From the NCBI RefSeq assembly GCF_051710625.1, contig NZ_JBPESN010000016.1, positions 1 to 47,015 of the forward strand: a stretch of 47,015 nucleotides of DNA, read 5' to 3'. The translations under genes were made by a program, and so were the position numbers. Origin of the DNA: JBPESN01 sp051710625 (lineage in GTDB: Bacteria > Pseudomonadota > Gammaproteobacteria > Enterobacterales > Enterobacteriaceae). Shown piece by piece: positions 26,461 to 35,425 of this stretch. The notes under the pieces were generated by a model. That model made no database searches. It had not been told where the DNA came from and saw nothing but the letters and a program-made list of their open reading frames with translations. The stretch's first letter is position 1. Every line of letters starts with the position of its first letter.

Positions 26461-27755
26461 TGATAAGGCGGTCAATCGGCCGCTGACGCTGCTGGTGGTC
26501 TATATATTATTACTCACGTTGGTGGCGGCGCTGACCTACCGGGAGTTTCGGCGGGTCAGGTTTAATTTCAATGTCTTTTTCTCCCTGTTATACCTGTTGA
26601 CGTTTTATCTCGGCTTCCCTTTTACCTGCCTGCTGATGTTTCGCTACGGCGTCGAGGTGGTCCCGGTGGACAACCTGCTTGAGGCATTATTGGCGGCGAC
26701 CGCCTTCTACGGCATCTATTATATCAGCTACAAAACCCGTCTTTTCGCTCGTCCACGCGGCCCGCGGCCGCCCTGGTTCAGCATCAGCCGTACCGAAATT
26801 CATTTGCTATGGCTGCTGCTGGCGCTCATCGCCGTAGCAACGGTTTTGATCTTCTTCATGCAGAACGGTTTCCTGCTGTTCCGGCTGCGCGCCTATAGCC
26901 AGATCTTCTCAAGCGATGTCTCCGGCGTTGCGTTAAAGCGCTTCTTTTATTTTTTCATCCCCGCCATTCTGCTGATTTACTTCCTGCCGCTGACCCGGCG
27001 CCGCTGGATAATATTCCTCATCACCACGGTCGCCTTCAGTATTTTCACCTATCTCGTGGTGGGCGGCCACCCGCGCCAATATCATCATTGCCTTCGCATT
27101 GTTTTTGTTTATCGGTATTCAACGCCGCTAGATCACGCTGTGGATGCTGGCGGGCGCCGGTGTGGTGGCGATCGGGGACATGTTCTGGCTGGCGCTGAAA
27201 CGCTATGGTTTGAATGTCAGCGGCGATGAGGCGTTTTATACATTTCTCTATTTAACACGTGATACTTTTTCGCCATGGGAAAATCTGGCGCTGCTGCTGC
27301 AAAACTATGGCCACATTGATATTCAAGGGTTGGCGCCCATCGTGCGTGATTTTTACGTCTTTATTCCCGGCTGGCGGTGGCCTGACAGGCCATCATTGGC
27401 GCTCAATACGGCGAATTACTTCACCTGGGAAGTGCTGAACAATCATTCAGGATTGGCGATACCACCCACGCTTATCGGCTCGCTCGTAATGATGGGCAGG
27501 GTAGGTTTTATCCCGCTGGGCGCTGTCGTGGTCGGGCTTGTTATTAAGGGGTTCGATACGCTCTATGAACGCGGCAAAGCGGCGGGGGATCCCTATCGCG
27601 CTTCGTTGCTGCAATCGTTTTGCTTTGCTGCAGTATTCAATATGATTGTATTGGCGCGTGAAGGTGTGGATGCGTTTGTATTAGGAGTGGTGTTTTTCTG
27701 TCTGATATTCGGGCTATGCCTGCTCGTGGCCAAACTTTTGTTCCTGTTATTCTGA
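26461..27755 (+). pseudogene. wzyE: wzyE (ECA polymerase), frameshift and nonsense
   Basis: WzyE polymerises ECA repeat units in the periplasm; about 450 residues with eleven or so membrane segments. Sequence from RPLTLLVVYILLLTLVAALT and YREFRRVRFNFNVFFSLLYL through FFMQNGFLLFRLRAYSQIFS is in one frame, continuous with wecF. Near 27065 an extra base shifts the conserved GGTRANIII stretch (here GGHPRQYHH), and TAG at 27129-27131 replaces a Trp codon (native RRW). The rest (MFWLALKRYGLNVSGDEAFY ... LNTANYFTWEVLNNHSGLAI) is open to 27755. Its own start codon is not evident after the wecF fusion. Confidence 0.92.
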
Positions 27756-27841
27756 CATGCGGGATTCATTCGGCTGCGCACCGCCAGATTAAACGGCTAC
27801 AACGCTATGCCGTAACCGATTACCCCTATGGGAAAAAGAGA

Positions 27842-28581
27842 ATGCATAATAACGACGGGGTACCCCACTATCAAATCCGCGGCCTGTCCCTGTGGGGATT
27901 TCGCTGTCGGGCTGACTTCATCGATTATCTGTTTGCAGGCGGACGGCTTAAAACCGGCACGCTGCTGGCGATTAACGCCGAGAAAGTGCTCAACGCCGAG
28001 CGGGATGCGGCGTTGAAAAAGTTGCTCGACGAGGCGGAATACAAATATGCCGATGGTATCAGCATCGTGCGTTCGATCCGCTGTAAATATCGCCATGCCG
28101 AGGTAAGCCGTATTGCAGGGGCGGATTTATGGGAAGATTTAATGGCCCGCGCCGGCAGGGAGGGGGTCCGGTGTTTTTGGTCGGCGGGCGCCCGGTGGTG
28201 CTTATGCAGACCGAAGCGCAACTGTGCGCACGCTGGAATGTCAACATTGTCAGCCGGCAGGATGGTTATTTTAGCGTCGACGCACAGCCGGCTCTGGTAG
28301 AACGCATCCGTGTCAGCGGGGCCGCCATTGTCACCGTTGCCATGGGGTCGCCGCGTCAGGAGCAGCTGATGGCACCAATCCGGCGGGAGCATCCTGCGGC
28401 GCTGTACATGGGCGTGGGCGGCACCTATGACGTGTTTACCGGTCACGTCAAGCGCACGCCCAAGGTATGGCAGGATCTTGGTCTGGAGTGGCTTCACCGT
28501 CTATTCCGCCAGCCGTCACGCCTGCAGCGTCAGCTTAAACTTTTACGTTATCTGGGCTATCATATCAGCGGACGCCTGTAG
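27842..28581 (+). pseudogene. wecG: wecG (UDP-ManNAcA transferase), single frameshift
   Basis: WecG adds ManNAcA to lipid I, making ECA lipid II (246 residues in E. coli). ATG at 27842 (MHNNDGVPHYQIRGLSLWGF). The frame is correct through KYADGISIVRSIRCKY and LWEDLMARAGREGV, then one base is missing in a G-rich run near 28166; the rest (VFLVGGRPVVLMQTEAQL; DGYFSVDAQPALVERIRVSG; AALYMGVGGTYDVFTGHVKR; LKLLRYLGYHISGRL) is in the next frame to 28581. A single frameshift makes this the youngest-looking lesion of the operon. yifK, which follows wecG in E. coli, is missing. Confidence 0.93.
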
Positions 28582-28658
28582 CGAGTGGAAGGAAAAGGCG
28601 CGCCGCCGACGTAAGTGAGCAAAGGGTAATCAAACGCATCATTTCTTTGAAAAATCAC

Positions 28659-28687
28659 TAGACAGCCGGCGCGTAAATCCGTACTAT
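28659..28687 (+). promoter_or_regulatory. Promoter of the tRNA cluster
   Basis: TAGACA (28659-28664) and TACTAT (28682-28687) are 17 bp apart, followed by a GC-rich stretch (CCCCACCCGC) before the tRNA-Arg gene. Such a discriminator is typical of stringently controlled stable-RNA promoters. Predicted from sequence only. Confidence 0.6.
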
Positions 28688-28708
28688 CCCCACCCGCAAC
28701 GGAGCTAC

Positions 28709-28785
<77 letters not shown>

Positions 28786-28845
28786 TCACATTTGTGTGCA
28801 GAGCCGCGGTAAGTCTAATGCCGCGTTGCGATAGTAATCAGTAAT

Positions 28846-28922
28846 GGTGATTGTAGCTCAGTTGGTAGAGCCCTGGATTGTGATTCCGGTTGTCGTGGGT
28901 TCGAGTCCCATCAGTCACCCCA
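28846..28922 (+). tRNA. hisR: tRNA-His(GTG)
   Basis: 77 nt including G-1 and an encoded CCA. The anticodon loop TTGTGAT gives GTG; the anticodon stem CTGGA/TCCGG has one T-G wobble. Acceptor pairing GGTGATT/AGTCACC holds with one wobble. Several bases differ from E. coli hisR, but pairing is kept. Second gene of the cluster. Confidence 0.95.
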
Positions 28923-28931
28923 CTATTAGTG

Positions 28932-28964
28932 GGCATACGAAGGTGTAGTAGGCATACAAAGGTG
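28932..28964 (+). repeat. Direct repeat overlapping the tRNA-Leu 5' end
   Basis: GGCATACGAAGGTG (28932-28945) and GGCATACAAAGGTG (28951-28964) differ by one base. The second copy contains the first bases of tRNA-Leu. The first copy reads ACGAAGGTG, closer to the normal leuT start GCGAAGGTG than the copy used in the gene, suggesting a small local duplication that rewrote the 5' end of the gene. Confidence 0.7.
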
Positions 28965-29042
28965 ACGAAATTGGTAGACGCGCTAGCTTCAGGTGTTAAT
29001 GTCTTAACAGACGTGAGGGTTCAAGTTCCTCTCTTCGCACCA
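28956..29042 (+). tRNA. leuT: tRNA-Leu(CAG), damaged acceptor stem
   Basis: 87 nt with long variable arm and encoded CCA; anticodon CAG in loop TTCAGGT. Body is typical (GACGAAATTGGTAGACGCGC; GGGTTCAAGTTCC). The 5' acceptor strand reads ACAAAGG where GCGAAGG is expected, giving A-C mismatches at 1-72 and 3-70 against the 3' strand ...TTCGC. Position 27-43 is also C-A (CTAGC/GTTAA). With three mismatches, 5' processing and charging are likely impaired, so it may be a pseudo-tRNA. Confidence 0.8.
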
Positions 29043-29122
29043 CATCCTTAATTTGCCAGTATCACCTGTCTGTCTGCCTCCGGTATGCGCATGCTCACGG
29101 TGGCATGCGCAGCGTATCATCT

Positions 29123-29199
29123 CGGCGAGTAGCGCAGCTTGGTAGCGCAACTGGTTTGGGACCAGTAAGTCGGAGGTTCAAATCCTCTCTCGCCGACCA
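29123..29199 (+). tRNA. proM: tRNA-Pro(TGG)
   Basis: 77 nt with encoded CCA. Acceptor CGGCGAG/CTCGCCG is perfect; anticodon stem ACTGG/CCAGT is intact with loop TTTGGGA, anticodon TGG. The T loop reads TTCAAAT in place of TTCGAAT, a tolerated purine change. Last gene of the cluster. Confidence 0.95.
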
Positions 29200-29252
29200 T
29201 ATTCCCCAAAAAGCTTGTTAAACAATATCCAGACAAGTTTTCAACTAGAAAC

Positions 29253-29282
29253 AGCAAGTCATGATAACTTGCTATTTTTTTT
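29253..29282 (+). terminator. tRNA operon terminator
   Basis: AGCAAGT (29253-29259) pairs with ACTTGCT (29267-29273), followed by an A and eight T (29275-29282). It lies 53 bp after tRNA-Pro. Confidence 0.85.
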
Positions 29283-29946
29283 GGTTCACATCCTCTGATG
29301 CTAATGCTTAATTCACCTTTGCCGATAAGGCGTTGGCTACCCCTTGGATCAGGGGCGTTTTGCGACGGTTTGTCCCGCTTGATGTGTGATGACCAAGACC
29401 CGCAGCGGCCCCAATACACCCGCTGTGACAGAGATGAGTCCCGCTATAGCGCTTATCACTCGCTTTTCTTTAAAAAAGTCCCCTTTTTTTCGAGTAAAAC
29501 AAGATCGCACATCCACTGCGCTTTTAGCGTGATGGCAATACGTCAGCAAAAAGAAGGTTTGTTTATTATTAACTTTTGAGGTAAATGTATTAGCTCCTTT
29601 AGCCTTACTAATCTCCAACTTAAATTAATGCTTTATAGCAGTAATGAAATAAGTAAATAAGTAAATAAGTAAATAAGGCCTGAGATTTACTGATCTTTGA
29701 AAATAGAGACATAGAATTACAAAAAAGGTCATTGCTTAACCAAAAGCAAGAAGCACATTACATATTTAGTTAAATATGACATGCTATAGCTATAAAAACA
29801 ATATGAGTATTTTTATTATTTCCTTACTTGACGGCAATATGCAATGCAATCGCATCATATAATTAACATTAATGTTGTTGGTAATGAAATAAATATTTCA
29901 TCGAACGAAAATAGGATTTGTCATTTAATAAATAGTGGAAACGGGT
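29283..29946. other. AT-rich, gene-free stretch
   Basis: In E. coli aslB, aslA and the small RNA GlmZ lie between proM and hemY; none is recognisable here. From about 29570 onward the DNA is strikingly AT-rich compared with the GC-rich flanks and runs into the epimerase gene, so it looks like acquired DNA. A minus-strand frame overlapping tRNA-Pro (29117-29419) is a translated-tRNA artefact. An 8-bp tandem repeat lies at 29646-29677. Confidence 0.6.
29646..29677 (+). repeat. Short 8-bp tandem repeat (AAGTAAAT)
   Basis: AAGTAAAT is repeated three times exactly from 29651 to 29674, with partial copies on both sides. It lies in AT-rich, non-coding DNA upstream of the epimerase fragment. Probably a slippage expansion. 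Confidence 0.85.
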
Positions 29947-30568
29947 ATGGAAAGGATTCTTGTGACAGGTGAAGCTGGCTACATCGGTACCCATTTAGTG
30001 GGGCTGCTAGTTTCTCAGGGGGACTTTGTCCGCGTTTTAGATAATGGGACATTTGGTCTGTCAGGATTACGGCCCTTTTATGGATTGAATCGTTTCGAGA
30101 TGCAAACAGGAGATATACAAATCACAGCGCATCTTCGCAAAGCGATCGGCACTATTGATAAAATAGTTCATTTGGCTGGGGTTGTAGGCAATCCGGCATG
30201 TTCCTTTGATAAAAATATTTGTCATGAAGTGAATGTCGTTGCCACTAGACAAATCTTTAATGAGGCCGCCAGAGGAAATGTCAAAAACATCGTCTTTGCC
30301 TCCAGCTATAGCGTGTACGGTTATGGTGATGATATTTTTACCGAAGAATCAAGATTAAATCCGGTCGATTATTACTCAGAAACCAAAATCAAAGGCGAAG
30401 CTATCGCGCAGGCCTACAAAGATTACTTAGTCATGACGCTATGTCGATTCTCTACGGTTTTTGGTGCATCACGGGGAATGCGATTTGATTTAGCGGTGAA
30501 TGCTATGACCGCTAGTGCAGTCAACAGGGGAGAATGCATGATTCATGGCGGGCAACAATGGCGGCCGT
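29947..30568 (+). pseudogene. NAD-dependent sugar epimerase/dehydratase, truncated by IS
   Basis: Extended short-chain dehydrogenase family, a nucleotide-sugar epimerase or dehydratase usually found in O-antigen or capsule loci. ATG at 29947 (MERILVTGEAGYIGTHLVGL) with Rossmann motif GEAGYIG. Catalytic region: FASSYSVYG and YYSETKIKGEAIAQAY (YxxxK). The frame ends at HGGQQWRP, where the family normally continues LVHVKDVAR; IS3 sequence begins at about 30569, so the last third is missing. The gene is AT-rich, unlike the neighbours, which indicates horizontal transfer. It lies where E. coli carries aslA/aslB. Substrate unknown. Confidence 0.82.
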
Positions 30569-31313
30569 CCTGGTTTGGCTTCGTTACAGCGAACTGGCGC
30601 TCAAAATAATTCGGGATCGCAACATGCTCCTGACCGCCACGCTTATACCTGCTGTGCGTCGGCTGCTGACAACTAACCAGCCCCAGCTCTTTCATGAGCC
30701 TGCCTGCGAGCCAGCGCCCCATCCGGAAGCCTCTCTGGGTTGCCACGGTGGCGATACTTCTCGCGCCAGCGGCACCATGGCTGATACTGTGCAGTTCATG
30801 AACCTGACTGCGCAATACTGTTCGCCTGCCGTCTGACCTGTCAGGACGACTTTTCCACCAGTATTTGTAACTGCTGCGATGAACCCTGAACACGTGGCAA
30901 AGTGTGGCCACAGGATAATGCGCTCTGAGTTTCCCGATTAACAAGAACTGTTCAGGGAGTCCGACATCAAGAGCGCTGTAGCCTTTTTTAATATTTCGTT
31001 TTCCATTTCAATGCGTTATACCTTCTTCTTGAGCTCACGTATTTCGATTTGTTCCGGGGTTATGGGAGAAGCTTTTGGCGTTTTCCCCTGTCGCTTATCA
31101 CGCAGTTGTTTTACCCATTTCGTCATCGTAGAAATGGCTGACGTCCATGGCTTTTGCTGCTGGCGCGGCGGTGTAATTTTGGTCGACAACCAGTTAAGCG
31201 GATTCGCGTTTGAATTCAGGACTAAAATTTCTTCTTTTCATTGGTGCACTCGTGTTGTTCTGAGGTGACCATATCACCTCTGTTCAGGTGGCCAAATTCA
31301 GTGTGCCACTACA
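30569..31313 (-). mobile_element. IS3-family element, left part, inverted, inactive
   Basis: A minus-strand copy of the IS3 element at 2565-3818. Its left terminal repeat lies at 31313-31306 (CCACTACA on the plus strand). It carries orfA and the first part of orfB, up to the region encoding AVTKPNQ, where it stops against the epimerase gene; the catalytic DDE part and right end are deleted. OrfA has the same TAA at codon 16 (31196-31194) and the same extra base (GTCAGCCATTTC) as the copy at 2637. One flank is hemY, the other a foreign gene, so it also marks a rearrangement or deletion junction. Confidence 0.92.
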
Positions 31314-32164
31314 CTCTGTGCGGTGCCGTGATCGTTGCATTCGATAAGATGTTCGGCCAGCGCCACTTGCAGTGGGACGTCGTTGCACACCTTCCGGCTC
31401 TGCTCGCGCCACCAGCGGTTTAACCCCTCGCTGCCCTGATCTTCCATAATCTAATCCATCAGCCTGTTGAAAGCCTGATACTGCAGGCGGTTCAACGTCT
31501 CTTCGTTATAAACCTGCACTTTACGCATCGCCGGCAGAATATCCAGCAGCGATTGCTAAGCACGGGTACGGATAAACGCCTGTTCCGCCAAATGCAGCAC
31601 CTCCGGATGGCGCGGCGCGGTCTCCAACAACCGGTCGATGCCGTGGCGCGCAGCATGATCCTTATGACGTGCCAGCTGAATACGCACCCGGGTAATATCC
31701 ACCGGCAACTGATCGTTGTCCACCACTTCCGTAGCGCGCGCCAAATATTGATTGGAGCGCAAATCGTCCCCACGCTGCTGCGCGGCCTCCGCCGCCAGGA
31801 GGTAGTTGACCACCGGCTGGTCGGCGTGATCGGCATTGCGCGCCAACAGTTTTTCCACCTGGCGATAATCTCCTTCGGCCAGCTTCATCAGTGCCGCCCG
31901 GGTATGCTTGCGGGCGCGATGATTTTTGCGGCCGTGGAACCAGCGGTGGGTACGCGCGCCGGTCCGAAACAGTCGGCGGATGTCCCATTCGATGATAAAG
32001 AGGACGATAAACGCCAGAATGAGAATAATCACCAGACCGGTAACGCTGGTCTCAATATTATAATCGTCGGTCTGAATCAGCACATAATCCTGATGACCGG
32101 CGACCAGCGGACCGAGCACAACGCCCGCGAACAGCAGGACGAACAGCAATAAGACCTTGAGCAT
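31314..32164 (-). pseudogene. hemY: hemY, two in-frame stops, C-terminus removed by IS
   Basis: HemY of enterobacteria (about 398 residues) is an inner-membrane TPR protein encoded with hemCDX; its role in heme synthesis is not settled. ATG at 32164 (MLKVLLLFVLLFAGVVLGPL), two membrane segments, then TPR-like helices. TAG at 31556-31554 interrupts after AEQAFIRTRA; reading on gives SLLDILPAMRKVQVYNEETL then QYQAFNRLMD, another TAG near 31453, and EDQGSEGLNRWWREQSRKVC and QVALAEHLIECNDHGTAQ. The IS begins there, so roughly the last 150 residues are lost. Confidence 0.92.
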
Positions 32165-32167
32165 CGC

Positions 32168-33433
32168 TTACTCTCCCTGTGCGGCGGTCCCCGCTGGCTG
32201 GGCCAGCAGGTTGCGCACCCGGGTCTGCATCAGCTTATCCATATCCAGCAGCGGCTGGCTTTGCAGGCTGTCCGGCAGGGTTCATGGTGATATCCTCCTG
32301 ACTCAACGCATCGAGCTGGCTCAGGAAGACGCGGGTATTGGCGTCGTCGGTGTCGAAGTAAGCGCGCACCTAGGTGGAGACCGAATCCAGCGACTGCTGG
32401 TAGATTTCATTTTGATGGCGCGGCACCGCCTGGGCTGCAACCAGTAGCCGGGCGCGGATATTTTCTCGCAGGTAGACATCTTGATTCGGCGCCAGTAGCG
32501 GCTTGGCGCCGGTGTCGCGGCGGCGCACGGTAATAAATTCGTTCATGAAGTTGTGCCAGCTTTTGCTAATGTTCTGCCGCCACTCCTAAATTGACCCCGA
32601 CAATTCACCGCTGTCGCTATCCATGGACGCTTCATCGCTGTTGTTATCCGCCAGACGCAGGTTATTTATCTGATTGGTTAACTGATTGGTTAACTGATTG
32701 GTTAACTGATTGGTTAACTGATTGAGCTTGAGAATAATGCCGTCGAAGTCAACCTGGCTGACGCCGGCCAACGTGTGCCGATATCTTAGGTGATCGCGGG
32801 TCGTGCTTCGGTCAGGCTGGGATCGTTCATTTGCGCCAGGCTGGCGTCAGCGCTTTTCAGCAGTGCGCCGGCGGTAACGACATCCCGGTCGCTCCATAAT
32901 TTACGCCCGGCCATTTTTACCAGAAAATCCGCCTGCGACAGCAGCCAGGTATTGGCGTTGCTCCCGGTAATCGCCGTCAATTTATTTTGCAAATCTTCCA
33001 GCTCGCGACCCTGCGCATCTTGCTGCGCTCGTGCCGCGTCGAGCGCCCGCCCTTGGGTGCCCAGCGCGTCCTGGTATTGTTGGCGTTGCGTCTGCTGGGC
33101 CTGACTGAGTTGCATCAAACCCCTCTTGCAACTGCGCACGGGCGGCCTCCTGCTGGTGCTGCTGGCGCGCGGCGATATAGACGCCCAGCGCTAATAATAG
33201 CGCAATGATCAGCGCCAGCAGCACCACTATCAACGCGAGCGGACGGCGTCCGCCGGCCGTCTTGCCCGGTTTGCCATTACCGGCCGGCGAAGTTTTCCGC
33301 CCCGCGGCGCGTGTGGAGGCGGCCGGCCAAGGCCCGGCATCGCCGGAGAGCGGGGTCGAAGCATGCGGGCTATCAGTCTTCCCTTCCTGGTCGCGTCATC
33401 CTGCGGGATCGTTGGAGTAGTGTGTTCCGTCAT
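32168..33433 (-). pseudogene. hemX: hemX, frameshifts, stops and an internal repeat expansion
   Basis: HemX is a membrane protein of the hemCDXY operon (393 residues in E. coli), sometimes called a putative uroporphyrinogen methyltransferase, though without support for that activity. ATG at 33433 (MTEHTTPTIPQDDATRKGRL). The membrane segment (IVVLLALIIALLLALGVYIA) is in another frame; a shift near 33115 leads to LMQLSQAQQTQRQQYQDALG ... WLLSQADFLVKMAGRKLWSD to a stop near 32788; then AGVSQVDFDGIILKLNQ and the four-fold LTNQ expansion, LADNNSDEASMDSDSGEL, another stop, and the C-terminal part to TAA at 32168. At least four lesions. Confidence 0.92.
32670..32724 (+). repeat. 12-bp tandem repeat inside hemX
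   Basis: CTGATTGGTTAA is repeated four times exactly (32670-32717) plus seven bases. On the hemX strand it encodes repeated LTNQ. E. coli HemX has one such stretch (VNQLSNQV), so this is an in-frame expansion by 12-bp units. It sits in a gene already broken elsewhere. Confidence 0.95.
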
Positions 33434-33458
33434 GTTGTGGCCTGTCCCATGATTAAAT

Positions 33459-34199
33459 TTAGAGCAATACGCGCATCAAAGCATCGTTGTCTGCCGCGTT
33501 TGCTACGACGATATCCGTCCAGTCCAATTGGCGGGCAAGTATGGCTAACCGTTCGCTGATGACTATCAGCCGGCAGTGCGTCAGCCAGGCGTGACGATAG
33601 TATTCAGGCATTAAAGTATAGAATTGTTGTAACATTTCGCCGCTGGTAATTACCAGTGTGTTGATGCCCAGCGTCTGCATCCGCCGGCACTGCTCTTCGC
33701 CGTCGTAGTGGATAGGGCGGCGGCGGTAGCACTCGCAATAAGTGGTGTGCACGCCGCGCTGGCGCAACGTTTGCGCCAGCACTTCCCGCCCGCCGTTACC
33801 GCGTAAGATCAGCGCGCGCTTGCCATCGATACGCGCAAGCGCCGGTAGGCGCAGCAAATCCTCGCTGGTTTCCCCCTCATCGGGATAGCTGACCGGCAGC
33901 CCGCAGAGACCGTGCAGGCGCAGGCCAGTAGTGCGGCCTACGGCAAAATACTGTAGTCCGGTAGGCCAGGCGACGCCTTGTTGCGTCAGCCAGAGATGGG
34001 CGTAGTTAATTGCATGTTGGGAGACGATAAACAGCAAATCCCCCGCATTTAAATCGGCGAGGCGCTGGGCGAGTTGCGGCAGATCGTTGCCCGGCGTAAA
34101 TTCGATAAGCGGCAGATGCCAGGCGGGTTTGCCGCGCGCGCGCAGCCTGTTCACCAGCTGTTCACCCGCGGGCGATGGGCGGGTGACGAGGATGCTCAT
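33459..34199 (-). CDS. hemD: Uroporphyrinogen-III synthase (HemD)
   Basis: 246 residues, the same as E. coli. It closes hydroxymethylbilane with inversion of ring D to uroporphyrinogen III, the branch point to heme and siroheme. N-terminus MSILVTRPSPAGEQLVNRLR; conserved YFAVGRTTGLRL, ILRGNGGREVLAQTLRQRGV, CECYRRRP and the LVITSGEMLQQF loop. Its ATG overlaps the hemC stop (ATGA at 34199-34196), the usual translational coupling. Complete, while the downstream hemX and hemY are dead. Confidence 0.96.
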   Translation of the reverse strand: MSILVTRPSPAGEQLVNRLRARGKPAWHLPLIEFTPGNDLPQLAQRLADLNAGDLLFIVSQHAINYAHLWLTQQGVAWPTGLQYFAVGRTTGLRLHGLCGLPVSYPDEGETSEDLLRLPALARIDGKRALILRGNGGREVLAQTLRQRGVHTTYCECYRRRPIHYDGEEQCRRMQTLGINTLVITSGEMLQQFYTLMPEYYRHAWLTHCRLIVISERLAILARQLDWTDIVVANAADNDALMRVLL

Positions 34200-35137
34200 T
34201 GCGGGGGATTATCCTGATAAACGTCGGCCAGGATGGCGCGGGCGCCGCGATCCAGCAAATCATCCGCCAGACGCAGGCCAAGCTGTTCCGCCTGCGCCAG
34301 CGGCGCGCGCCCTTCGCTGCGGATGACGGTGGTGCCGTCAGACGATCCCACCAGCGCGCGCAGCCATATCTCCTCGCCGTCAAGCACGGCATAACTGCCG
34401 ATAGGCACCTGACATCCCCCCTGCAGGCGGGCGTTCATGGCGCGTTCGGCGCCGACGCGCAAGGCGGTTTCCCGGTGATGCAGCGGCGCCAGCAGCGCCA
34501 GCGTACGGGCATCGTCCAGCCGGCATTCAATGCCAACCGCCCCTTGGCCCACCGCCGGCAGCGAGTCTGCCGGATCGATAGCGTGGCGGATGCGATCCTC
34601 CAGACCTAACCGTTTCAGGCCGGCCACCGCTAGAATGACCGCATCAAAGTCGCCCCGATCGAGTTTCGCCAGGCGGGTGCCGACATTGCCGCGTAAATCG
34701 TGCACGACAACATCGGGACGCCGCTCGCGCAACTGGCATTGCCGGCGCAGGCTTGAGGTGCCCACAATCGTGCCCGGCGGCAGAGCGTCAAGATTGACGT
34801 AACGCGGACTGACGAAGGCATCACGCGGGTCGTCGCGCTCGCATAGCACGCAAAGCCCCAGGCCGGCGGGGAATGACACCGTGACATCCTTCATCGAATG
34901 GACGGCGATATCGGCGCGATGCTCCAGAAGCGCCCGTTCCAATTCCTTGATAAATAATTTTTTTCCGCCGACTTTTGCCAGCGGCGTGTCAAGGATGATG
35001 TCACCGCGGGTCACCAGTGGCACTAGCTCGACCTGCAGATGCGGATGATGGCCCAACAATTCATCGCGCACGTACCCCGCCTGCCAAAGCGCCAAGGGAC
35101 TTTGCCGGGTGGCGATTCTGAGAAGGTTGTCTTGCAT
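34196..35137 (-). CDS. hemC: Porphobilinogen deaminase (HemC)
   Basis: 313 residues counted from MQDNLLRIATRQSPLALWQA, equal to E. coli HemC; upstream in-frame ATGs at 35143 and 35158 are less likely. It joins four porphobilinogens into hydroxymethylbilane using a dipyrromethane cofactor on the Cys of GGCQVPIGSY (E. coli Cys242). Other hallmarks: AVHSMKDV, GTSSLRRQCQL, RGNVGTRLAKLD, PAVGQGAVGIECR. First gene of the hem operon, divergent from cyaA. Intact. Confidence 0.96.
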   Translation of the reverse strand: MQDNLLRIATRQSPLALWQAGYVRDELLGHHPHLQVELVPLVTRGDIILDTPLAKVGGKKLFIKELERALLEHRADIAVHSMKDVTVSFPAGLGLCVLCERDDPRDAFVSPRYVNLDALPPGTIVGTSSLRRQCQLRERRPDVVVHDLRGNVGTRLAKLDRGDFDAVILAVAGLKRLGLEDRIRHAIDPADSLPAVGQGAVGIECRLDDARTLALLAPLHHRETALRVGAERAMNARLQGGCQVPIGSYAVLDGEEIWLRALVGSSDGTTVIRSEGRAPLAQAEQLGLRLADDLLDRGARAILADVYQDNPPQ

Positions 35138-35313
35138 AGACATTACCGATTTTATCATTCACCCACCATCCTAACACCGATAGTGAAGCACTGTCAGTTT
35201 TTGGCGGCGGGGAAACGAGGCGATAAAGAGGAAAAAAGGAATAACAAGTTGCCGTTGGGGAAAGTGCTATACTCACTGGGTGGCTTAACTTTCTTTACGG
35301 TCAATCATCAGGG

Positions 35314-35329
35314 TGTTAGATTGATCACG
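35314..35329 (+). promoter_or_regulatory. Predicted CRP site upstream of cyaA
   Basis: TGTTA-N6-TCACG (35314-35329) lies about 100 bp upstream of cyaA. As I recall it, the E. coli cyaA control region has GGTGTTAAATTGATCACG at the equivalent point, a known CRP-cAMP repressor site overlapping the main promoter; here it reads GGTGTTAGATTGATCACG. This suggests that feedback control of adenylate cyclase is kept. Confidence 0.75.
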
Positions 35330-35425
35330 TTTCCAGCATTTACCGGCCAATAACTCTACAACTCACTACGCCGGTCGGGTGGAGAAACGGGTTCTTCTGA
35401 CACCGGGATAATCAGGCGAGACGTC

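Noticed and set aside
29117..29419. Minus-strand open frame of 100 codons containing GERGFEPPTYWSQ
   Set aside because: It overlaps tRNA-Pro; this peptide is the well-known spurious translation across tRNA genes.
29200..31500. Search for the GlmZ small RNA expected near hemY
   Set aside because: I could not recognise its conserved sequence; absence is noted as a finding, but no feature is called.
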